Part shown: positions 58,140-64,000 of the stretch, piece by piece
How the letters are laid out: every line of letters starts with the position of its first letter
How positions within the stretch are numbered: position 1 is the first letter of the stretch
DNA from: Micromonospora inyonensis
GTDB lineage: Bacteria > Actinomycetota > Actinomycetes > Mycobacteriales > Micromonosporaceae
Direction of reading: 5' to 3'
DNA length: 64,000 nt
Assembly (NCBI RefSeq): GCF_900091415.1
Contig: NZ_FMHU01000001.1
Span: forward strand, 620,001-684,000
The notes under the pieces: model-generated
Database searches by the model: none
What the model was told of the DNA's origin: nothing
Seen by the model: the letters and a program-made list of their open reading frames with translations, nothing else
Position numbers and translations under genes: made by a program

Positions 58140-59173
58140 TGACCGCTCCCACGATCAACGGCACCCGCTACCCGCAGCCGGTGGAAGACCTGCTTCCGGC
58201 GGCCCGCGCGTTGGAGCTGCCCGAGGGGCAGAAGCTGCCGTCGCGTAACCGGCTGATGCGGGAGTTCCACATCGGCGCACCCAAGGCCGACGCCCTGCGC
58301 GCGCTGCTGATGAACGAGGGCATCCGCCGGGACCTCGACCACGCCGAACGGGACGGCCGACTGACCCGCCCCGATACCCGCACGGCCAAGCCGGTCCCGG
58401 TCGCGTTCGACTTTCCGGAGCCGATCGGCCCGGACCCGGCCGACGACCGGACCGAGCAGGCCCGCACCTACAACCTGGTGCGGGGCGGTACCGGTGGCAC
58501 GTCGGTCGACGTCACCGAGGTGGCCCGCCGGGTGGCCGACAACCCGGAGGCCACCGACTACGTCCGGTCGGTCGCCCGGGACCTGGTCGACGCCGCCCCG
58601 GACACCCGGGCACACGTCGACACCGACCACACCCCGACGGCCACCAACCCGCCCCGGTCCTTCGCGCCGACCAAGCAGGTCACGGCGGTCAGACACCCGG
58701 GCGCGAAGATCGCGCCGGACGTGCCGGCACCCCGTGGTGCGGGTCGGGGTTGGGCGTACGTCGGGGTGGTCCTCGGAGGGGTGGTGTCGATCGCGGCGAA
58801 CGTCGCGCACACCTACCTACCGAAGCCGCCCCCGGACGCGCCCGCCGGGTGGGTGCCGGACCCGTCGTGGTCGCCGTCCCCGCTCGCGGTGGCGCTGTCG
58901 GTGTTCTGGCCGGTCGCGTTGTTCGTGGCGGTGGAGATCCTGACCCGCATCCCGTGGGGCGACAGCGTCGGATCGTTCATCGCCCGCGTCTCCGGTGTCC
59001 TGCCGGTGGCTGTGGTCGCCGCTGTCGTGTCGTACCGGCACCTGTCCGGGCTGCTGGCGCACTTCGGCGAAGACCCGCTCACCGTCGCCATCGGTCCTCT
59101 CGCGGTCGATGGGCTGATGGTCATGGCTTCGGCCGCGCTGCTGGTCACCGGCCGCCGTAAGACCACCGAGTAG
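58139..59173 (+). CDS. DUF2637 membrane protein, SpdB-like transfer function
   Basis: 344 residues. The first 60 residues include a helix-turn-helix-like segment (KLPSRNRLMREFHIGAPKAD). A long polar region follows, then four membrane helices (about 208-338) of DUF2637 type, with conserved GWAYVGVVLGGVVSIAANVA and AIGPLAVDGLMVMASAAL. DUF2637 proteins accompany FtsK-type transfer genes and are thought to help plasmid spread across septa. The ATG at 58139 overlaps the previous stop. Confidence 0.8.
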   Translation: MTAPTINGTRYPQPVEDLLPAARALELPEGQKLPSRNRLMREFHIGAPKADALRALLMNEGIRRDLDHAERDGRLTRPDTRTAKPVPVAFDFPEPIGPDPADDRTEQARTYNLVRGGTGGTSVDVTEVARRVADNPEATDYVRSVARDLVDAAPDTRAHVDTDHTPTATNPPRSFAPTKQVTAVRHPGAKIAPDVPAPRGAGRGWAYVGVVLGGVVSIAANVAHTYLPKPPPDAPAGWVPDPSWSPSPLAVALSVFWPVALFVAVEILTRIPWGDSVGSFIARVSGVLPVAVVAAVVSYRHLSGLLAHFGEDPLTVAIGPLAVDGLMVMASAALLVTGRRKTTE

Positions 59174-59180
59174 CCCCGCC

Positions 59181-59222
59181 CGGCGGCACAGCACACGGCC
59201 TAGACAACCCGCTGTGCCGCCG
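59181..59222 (+). terminator. Inverted repeat inside the transfer operon
   Basis: CGGCGGCACAGC and GCTGTGCCGCCG form a perfect 12-bp stem with an 18-nt loop, 8 bp after the DUF2637 stop. It may end or attenuate transcription before the Pycsar-like gene, or act as an element-specific DNA site. Confidence 0.6.
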
Positions 59223-59261
59223 GCCTTGCACCCGCCCCTTGATGAGAGGAGGGCACCTCTG

Positions 59262-59732
59262 ATGGTGCCAGTACCCGCCCCGGAATGGTTCACCGCCCGG
59301 CAGGCGGAAGTGCGGGCCGAATTGGTCCGTGTCGACAGCAAGGCATCCATGCTGATGGCGGTTGCCGGTGCGGCCCTCACGGTCGGTGTGGCCGTCCTCG
59401 CGCGCACCGATCTGCCCCGGATGGCATTGGCCTCGGGGATGGTCACGGTTGCGCTGGTCGGCGCGGCGGTCGCCCTGCTGGCCTACGCCGTCCGGCCGTC
59501 CCTCGGCGGCAGTCACGGCCTGGTCCGCTACGCCAACGCCCTGCCGGGTGACCTGATGACCGAGGCCACCGCGCCGCCCCTGATCGCCAGCGCGGAACAG
59601 GCGCGATACCTGGTGTGGCTGTCCGCCGCCACCTTGACCAAGTACCGCAGGGTTCGCACGGCTGTCGACCTGCTGCTTGCCGGGCTGGTCGGCACCGCCG
59701 CCACCGCCCTACTCGCCCTGATCCTCGGCTAG
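59262..59732 (+). CDS. Pycsar-effector-like membrane protein (DUF5706/PycTM family)
   Basis: 156 residues. An N-terminal helix with RVDSKASMLMAVAGAALTV matches the D-K-A signature at the start of the DUF5706 (PycTM) family. Two helices follow (about 28-46 and 52-72), then a polar region, then LTKYRRVRTAVDLLLAG leading to the last membrane helix. PycTM effectors perforate membranes on binding a cyclic pyrimidine made by a cyclase. No cyclase is visible nearby, and the gene sits in a conjugation operon, so it may serve transfer instead. AGGAGG is 9 nt before the ATG. Confidence 0.7.
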   Translation: MVPVPAPEWFTARQAEVRAELVRVDSKASMLMAVAGAALTVGVAVLARTDLPRMALASGMVTVALVGAAVALLAYAVRPSLGGSHGLVRYANALPGDLMTEATAPPLIASAEQARYLVWLSAATLTKYRRVRTAVDLLLAGLVGTAATALLALILG

Positions 59733-59878
59733 CTCCGGTCTCCCGGCCGTGCCCGTCGACCCGCTCTGCCGGGCCGATGAGTGCGGGGGCCGACCGGCCC
59801 ACCCACCGCTTTACGCCGGGCGCGGCACGCCTCGAAACGACCCGCGCCCGGCCCTCCCCTTGAAGGAGAACCATCAGC

Positions 59879-60262
59879 ATGGCAGGCATCAACGATCAGC
59901 GTGGCATCTTCACCGGTGCCGACGCCCTCACCGACAACGTCGCCCTGTCCCACTGGTTCAACGAGACCCGCCGCATCCTGCACGCCGCCGCCCTCGAACT
60001 CGGCGTCACCGCCTCTGAGTTGGACGCCCGCCTTCGGGCCGTGTCCGGTGGGGTGGTCATCGGCGGACTCACCGGCCGGGCACGCGCCCGCCAGGTCGCC
60101 AAGCCCATCACCCACGCCTCCGACGCCCTCGTGGTCGCGTCGCAGTACATCGTGACCGCGTCGACCCGCTTCGAAGCCGTCTACCTCCCCGAACTCGAAG
60201 CCGTCGGCCACCGCCCCCGCAAGACCGACTTCCGGTTCACCGACGGCGGTGGTAGCCGATGA
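59879..60262 (+). CDS. TraA-like plasmid transfer protein
   Basis: 127-residue soluble helical protein with a basic mid-region (GGLTGRARARQVAKPITHAS). In Micromonospora plasmids and AICEs a small protein called TraA often precedes the FtsK-like TraB, and length and position agree; sequence support is only partial. AAGGAGA precedes the ATG. Its stop overlaps the next ATG by 4 bp. Confidence 0.5.
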   Translation: MAGINDQRGIFTGADALTDNVALSHWFNETRRILHAAALELGVTASELDARLRAVSGGVVIGGLTGRARARQVAKPITHASDALVVASQYIVTASTRFEAVYLPELEAVGHRPRKTDFRFTDGGGSR

Positions 60263-62226
60263 ATCGGCCCCGCCCCTCCCGCATGCCCCGCAACGGTGGC
60301 CTGTCGCCGATGTCCTACAGCATCGACCTCCGCTCCGCTGCCCTGCCCTACCTCGTGTGCCCCGCCGGGTGCGCCCTGGCGTGGCCGGCTGCCGCCGCGT
60401 CGCACCACTGGTGGGGCACCAACCCGTGGGCCGCTGCCGGCATCACCGCCGCCGGAGGCGGGCTGACCGCCCTCACCTGGGCCGCCGGCCGCGCCCGAGG
60501 CGTCATCCGTCAGCGCGTGGCGACGCTGCTGACCGCTACCGGTTCGGCGTGGGCGCTCGGCGCGACCATCGGCGCGCCGTGGGAACGGCCGTGGCTGGAC
60601 CTGTGGGCTGGTGGCACCGTCGCCGCATCCGTCGCGGTCGCGGTGATGCGGCTGATGGCCAAGGCCAACCGCGACGAACAGGCCACCACCGCCACCACCG
60701 GGGGCGGGCTCGCCGAGGCCGTCGCCGCGCTCAAGGACGCGCGGATCGGACGGCCGAAGGTCGACGGCGCCAAGGTCAAAGCCACGATCACCATGCCGCA
60801 CGGCGAAACGCTGTCGGAGGTGGAAGGCTCCCGCGAATCGATCGCCTCGGCCCTCGACGTCGCCCCGTCGGCGGTGCGGGTGCACCGCGACCCCGACAGC
60901 GTCCGCACCGGCCGTATCGAGGTGGTGCCGGTCGACCAGCTCCGCGACACCATCCCGTGGGCCGGACCGTCGGCCCCCGGCCGCTCCGTCGGGGACGCCC
61001 CGTTGCGGTTCGGGGTCGCCGAGGACGGGGAGACGGTCGCGCTGTGGTTGACCGGGCGGCCCGGTGTCCGCCCGGCCACCCACGTCCGCGCGACCGGCAT
61101 GACCGGGTCGGGTAAGACCGAATGGGCCCTGGTGGTCATGACGGACTATCTGACCCGCTCGGATGGGGCGTTGGTGGTGGTCGACACCGTCAAGCGCGAC
61201 CAGACGGTCAAGCCGGTCAAGGACGGCCTTGCCCTGCTGGTCACCGAGGATGAGCACGCTGAGGCGTTCTTCGACGTCCTCGCCGAGAAGGTCATCCCCG
61301 CCCGCACCGAAGCCCTCGGCAAAGAGGACCTGACGGAGTGGATGCCGGGCTGTTCCCTGTCGCACCTGATGGTGTGGGTGGAGGAATCCGCCGCCTGGTC
61401 CGGCCACCCCGCCCTCGTTCAGGTCGCCGAACGCGCCCGCTCGGCGGGGATCTCCCTGGTCCTGTCTCAGCAGCGGTGGACGCATGACCGTGCGCCGACG
61501 TCGCTGCGCAGCCAGTTCGCCACGAACGTCTGTTTCGGCATCGACAGCCGCGATGACCCGTCGTTGGCGCTCTCCAGCGAGACCGTCGACGCCGGAGCGG
61601 CCCCCGAATCGTGGGGCAGCACCAAACCCGGATACCTGTACATCGAGTCGCCGGGCATCCCCACTGCCCGGTGGCCCATCCCCTGCCGGTCGGAACTCGC
61701 CCACCGCGGCGACCTGGCCGCCGCCGTCACCGGCTGGGCACAGGTGCGCCAGCAACTCGACCCCGTCACGGCCAAAGCCCTGGCCCCCGTCATGCCCACC
61801 GACACCGTCAAGCCCTCACCCCACCCCCGAGCGGCCCCGGCCCCGGCACCGGCCGTCGAGGGCGACGCAGAGCAGGAGGTACCCGCCATGGCTACCCGCC
61901 CCGGCGTCAACCCCAACGACCCGCCCGACGACGTTGACCCCTCCAAGGAACTCGACACCACCCCGACGCCCCGCCGTTTCTCCCTCGCCCTGCCCAAGCC
62001 GACCACCCCCGAACAGGCCCGCACGATCCTGCGGGAGCACATCACCGCGCTCGCCGAGCAGGGACAGACCGAGGTACGACCGGCCGACCTGGGCGACGTG
62101 CTCGCCGCGACCGGCTACGGCGCGCCGTGGCTCACCAAGGCACTCAAGGAACTCACCGTCGGTGACCGGCCGCTGCTGATGGCCGTCAACCGTCACGGCC
62201 GCTACCGCATCCTGCGCACCGCCTGA
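60259..62226 (+). CDS. FtsK/SpoIIIE-type conjugative DNA translocase (TraB/TraSA-like)
   Basis: 655 residues. Four hydrophobic segments (28-130) anchor it in the membrane. The motor has Walker A TGMTGSGKTE (residues 279-288), Walker B LMVWVEES (370-377) and sensor SLVLSQQRWTHD. After a Pro-rich linker the last 80 residues form a winged-helix-like gamma domain (EVRPADLGDVLAATGYGAP), the DNA-recognition part. Such proteins move double-stranded DNA between mycelia by recognising short repeats at clt, usually near the 3' end of the gene. Confidence 0.9.
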   Translation: MNRPRPSRMPRNGGLSPMSYSIDLRSAALPYLVCPAGCALAWPAAAASHHWWGTNPWAAAGITAAGGGLTALTWAAGRARGVIRQRVATLLTATGSAWALGATIGAPWERPWLDLWAGGTVAASVAVAVMRLMAKANRDEQATTATTGGGLAEAVAALKDARIGRPKVDGAKVKATITMPHGETLSEVEGSRESIASALDVAPSAVRVHRDPDSVRTGRIEVVPVDQLRDTIPWAGPSAPGRSVGDAPLRFGVAEDGETVALWLTGRPGVRPATHVRATGMTGSGKTEWALVVMTDYLTRSDGALVVVDTVKRDQTVKPVKDGLALLVTEDEHAEAFFDVLAEKVIPARTEALGKEDLTEWMPGCSLSHLMVWVEESAAWSGHPALVQVAERARSAGISLVLSQQRWTHDRAPTSLRSQFATNVCFGIDSRDDPSLALSSETVDAGAAPESWGSTKPGYLYIESPGIPTARWPIPCRSELAHRGDLAAAVTGWAQVRQQLDPVTAKALAPVMPTDTVKPSPHPRAAPAPAPAVEGDAEQEVPAMATRPGVNPNDPPDDVDPSKELDTTPTPRRFSLALPKPTTPEQARTILREHITALAEQGQTEVRPADLGDVLAATGYGAPWLTKALKELTVGDRPLLMAVNRHGRYRILRTA

Positions 62227-62238
62227 CCGACCCACCCC

Positions 62239-62329
62239 GGGGGCCGTGTAGTTGCCGTGAACTTCACGCCGATTACACGGCCCCCTACCTAGAAAAACCG
62301 GCCGTGAAGTACACGTGAAATTCACGGCC
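62239..62329. promoter_or_regulatory. Iteron-rich inverted-repeat region, putative clt or replication site
   Basis: A 12-bp inverted repeat (GGGGGCCGTGTA, 62239-62250, with TACACGGCCCCC, 62274-62285) encloses CGTGAA-C-TTCACG. A second inverted repeat, GGCCGTGAA (62300-62308) and TTCACGGCC (62321-62329), encloses CACGTG. In all, CGTGAA occurs three times directly and twice inverted within 71 bp. Such repeats just after a traB-type gene are the expected form of a clt locus; a terminator or an origin for the downstream replication genes is also possible. Confidence 0.65.
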
Positions 62330-62360
62330 GCCCCGCCCTGCCCTCAACAGGAGTCGATCG

Positions 62361-62600
62361 ATGAACCTGGCCGCCGTCGCCCTGCTCGCTCTCGCCGCCG
62401 GCACCATCCTCGGCATCACGCTCGGTATACCGCTCGGCCGTCGCGTCGAGCGGGTTGCTTGGCACGCCGACGCCGCTCTTGCCCGTGCCCGCGTCACCGG
62501 CTGGCTTCTGCGCGACCTCGGCGGGCTCGCCGGCACCGCCGTGCTCGTGCTCGCCGTCGCCGGCTTCGTCGTGTGGGCGCTGCTCACCCACCGCCGCTAA
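62361..62600 (+). CDS. Small membrane protein of the AICE
   Basis: 79 residues with two hydrophobic segments: LAAVALLALAAGTILGITLG at the N-terminus and GTAVLVLAVAGFVVWALL at the C-terminus, joined by an Arg-rich amphipathic stretch (RRVERVAWHADAALARARVT). Arrangement as in Spd-type spread proteins. ACAGGAG lies 10 nt before the ATG. Confidence 0.65.
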   Translation: MNLAAVALLALAAGTILGITLGIPLGRRVERVAWHADAALARARVTGWLLRDLGGLAGTAVLVLAVAGFVVWALLTHRR

Positions 62601-62702
62601 CCCGAAGGGCAGAGCGGCGCGCTCCGCGCGCTCACCCCCTGGTGGCCGGACGCCGCCCGGCGCTGGCCACCCACCGCCACACCGGGAAGGAAGGGCCCCG
62701 GC

Positions 62703-62882
62703 ATGAACCCGACCGGCACCCGGTGCGGGCACTGGATCGGCGTTGACCGGCGCTACTGCCACAACCCCGACGGGGTCCGCCGCTACATCCAAGGCCCCCG
62801 CTGCCCCGCACACACCCCGGCCGCTCTCGCCGGCCGACCCGAACCCAACCCGCTCCCCATCCCCGCACCGGAAAGGAGCCCC
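62703..62882 (+). CDS. Cys/His-rich segment in frame with the primase
   Basis: Sixty codons from ATG 62703 (GAAGGAAG box upstream) without a stop before the primase ATG at 62883. It encodes CGHWIGVDRRYCHN and YIQGPRCPAHTP, the pattern of free-standing small Zn proteins common in actinophages and AICEs, then a Pro-rich run. Either it is fused to the primase (358 residues in all) or the two are made from separate starts in one frame. Confidence 0.55.
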
Positions 62883-63779
62883 ATGCCCAACCCGTCACCG
62901 CTGCTCGCCGCCGCCCTCGACTACGCCACCCACGGGTGGCCGGTCTTCATGCTCGCCCGGTCGAAACGACCCGTCGCCAACTGCCCGCCCTGCACCGACC
63001 CCGGCCCGGACCATGACCGGGAAGCCTGCCCTTGCCTGACCTGTCACGGCTTCTACGCCGCCACCACCGACCCCGACCGGGTCGCCGCGATCCTCGACGC
63101 CGTGCCCACCGGGCAGCTTGCTCTTCGGACCGGTGCGGCGTCCGGCACGGTGGTGGTCGACGTCGACCCCGGCCACGGTGGACGGGACACCATGAACACG
63201 CTGATCGGCCGTGGGCTGCTCCCGCCCACCGCGTACGTGGCGACCGGGTCCGGTGGCCTGCACCTGTACTACCGGCACCCCGGCGGCACGGTGCAGTGCA
63301 GCCAGGGCAAGCCCGGCCAAGGGTTGGGACCCGGCATCGATGTGAAGGCAGACGGCGGGTACGTCGTGCTCCCGCCGTCAGTGCATCCGCGCACCGGCCG
63401 CCCCTACCGGTGGGCACCGGGCAGGGCGATGGAGGAGATGCCCCCCGCGCTGGTTGACGCCTGCCGACCGGCCCCGCCGGCACCGACCCCGGCCACGCCA
63501 CACGAACCGACCAGCACCCGCCCGGCGGGGGGCATCTCCTGCCCCGATCGGCTTCTCGCCGCGCACCTGCACACCGTCGCCGAGGCCCCGGAAGGCAGCC
63601 GCCGCACGACCCTCTACGGCGCGGCCCGTGGCGTCGCTCGGATGGTCGCCGCCGACGCGATCACTCGCGACGACGCGATAGCCGCCCTCACCGCCGCCGG
63701 CCGCGCCGCTGAGCAGACCGACCGGGACATCCGCGCCGCCATCACCGGCGGCTTCCGCGCCGAAGGACTCGCCGCATGA
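62883..63779 (+). CDS. Bifunctional DNA primase/polymerase (prim-pol)
   Basis: 298 residues from ATG 62883, chosen because GGAAAGGAG lies 4-5 nt upstream. Archaeo-eukaryotic-type prim-pol core: YATHGWPVFMLARSKRPVAN, metal-binding VVVDVDPGHGG, GGLHLYYRHPGG and GIDVKADGGYVVLPPSVHP with GRPYRW. The C-terminal helical part (SRRTTLYGAARGVARMVAAD) is also typical. It would prime replication of the excised circular element together with the helicase that follows. The last codon overlaps that gene's start (ATGA). Confidence 0.9.
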   Translation: MPNPSPLLAAALDYATHGWPVFMLARSKRPVANCPPCTDPGPDHDREACPCLTCHGFYAATTDPDRVAAILDAVPTGQLALRTGAASGTVVVDVDPGHGGRDTMNTLIGRGLLPPTAYVATGSGGLHLYYRHPGGTVQCSQGKPGQGLGPGIDVKADGGYVVLPPSVHPRTGRPYRWAPGRAMEEMPPALVDACRPAPPAPTPATPHEPTSTRPAGGISCPDRLLAAHLHTVAEAPEGSRRTTLYGAARGVARMVAADAITRDDAIAALTAAGRAAEQTDRDIRAAITGGFRAEGLAA

Positions 63780-64000
63780 ACCCGACCAGCATCACCGACC
63801 AGCCCCACAACGGCGCGGCGATCCTCGACGCCCTGCACACCTGCCTCACCAAGTACGTCATCCTGCCCTCACCCGAGGCCGTCGACGCCGTCGCACTGTG
63901 GATCGCCGCCACCCACGCTCAAGCCGCGTGGGCACACGCGCCCCGCCTGGTGATCCGGGCACCCGAAAAGCGGTGCGGGAAATCCCGCCTGCTCGACGTG
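63776..64000 (+). CDS. Replication helicase/ATPase, DUF3631-like (partial)
   Basis: Only the first 75 codons are in the window. The frame begins MNPTSITDQPHNGAAILDAL and reaches a P-loop, APEKRCGKSRLLDV, within a region typical of DUF3631 helicases that follow prim-pol genes in pSAM2-like elements. Overlap with the primase stop indicates coupling. The rest, and probably xis, int and the intact tRNA-Tyr, lie to the right. Confidence 0.75.
   Translation, partial: MNPTSITDQPHNGAAILDALHTCLTKYVILPSPEAVDAVALWIAATHAQAAWAHAPRLVIRAPEKRCGKSRLLDV

Larger units (their letters stand above)
53193..64000. mobile_element. Actinomycete integrative and conjugative element (AICE), left part
   Basis: The element begins at the split tRNA-Tyr and continues beyond the window. 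Its content is diagnostic: GntR-type repressor, DUF6284 and RRQRL small proteins, DUF2637 membrane protein, FtsK-type DNA translocase, prim-pol primase and replication helicase, in the order known from pSAM2-like elements. Integrase and excisionase are not in view and are expected just right of 64000. Left-end cargo is the low-GC pentapeptide-repeat gene. Confidence 0.85.

Noticed and set aside
59749..60018. 89-codon plus-strand frame between the Pycsar-like and TraA-like genes
   Set aside because: The start resembles a Cys-rich peptide, but the frame continues far into the TraA-like gene in another phase and lacks a ribosome site.

Overview
High-GC actinobacterial DNA, most likely from Micromonosporaceae (Micromonospora or a close relative). 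The evidence is the very GC-rich third codon positions, many GTG/TTG starts, the actinobacterial order of the ribosomal superoperon, and a dispersed-looking AACAAGGGGCCCCTGCTA palindrome of a type I associate with Micromonospora intergenic DNA. The species cannot be fixed from the sequence alone.

Region 1 (1-6100) holds accessory chromosomal genes: a DUF559/AbiEi-like protein, an aldo/keto reductase, an ABC-F ATPase, an RsmC-like methyltransferase and a membrane protein with five perfect 30-bp repeats. Two tandem-repeat tracts lie between them. Region 2 (6135-38200) is the translation and transcription core, read leftward on the minus strand. Right to left it contains rpoB-rpoC, two small membrane-protein genes, str (rpsL-rpsG-fusA-tuf), S10 (rpsJ to rpsQ), spc (rplN to rplO), secY-adk-map, infA-rpmJ-rpsM-rpsK-rpsD-rpoA-rplQ, and truA. 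Several leaders and terminators are visible, including an element shared by the S10 and str leaders. Region 3 (38700-46200), also minus strand, has rplJ-rplL with a T-tailed attenuator in the leader, a small ABC exporter, rplK-rplA, secE-nusG, tRNA-Trp, a HadA/HadB-like dehydratase pair, rpmG, and tRNA-Met and tRNA-Thr.

Region 4 (46200-53100) is variable chromosomal DNA. It has a membrane GGDEF-EAL protein, a 51-residue secreted or anchored peptide, an SDR/HxlR divergent pair, a scar where a methyltransferase and an EamA transporter have both lost their 5' ends, and a SHOCT-domain membrane protein.

Region 5 (53193-64000, running off the right edge) is an integrated actinomycete integrative and conjugative element (AICE, pSAM2-like). 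Its left end is a tRNA-Tyr 3' half cut exactly at the anticodon loop. Inside it are a membrane protein with fifteen 12-residue pentapeptide-like repeats, a GntR-HAD regulatory pair on the minus strand, three CTAGCCA operators at the divergent control region, and a rightward transfer operon. The operon contains small Zn-finger proteins, a DUF2637 membrane protein, a Pycsar-effector-like (DUF5706) membrane protein, a TraA-like protein and an FtsK/TraB translocase. It is followed by an iteron-rich putative clt or origin, a prim-pol primase and the start of a replication helicase. Excision and integration genes and the intact tRNA-Tyr should lie just past 64000. The AICE is where undescribed biology is most likely, especially the cyclase-less Pycsar-type effector and the iteron-like site after traB.
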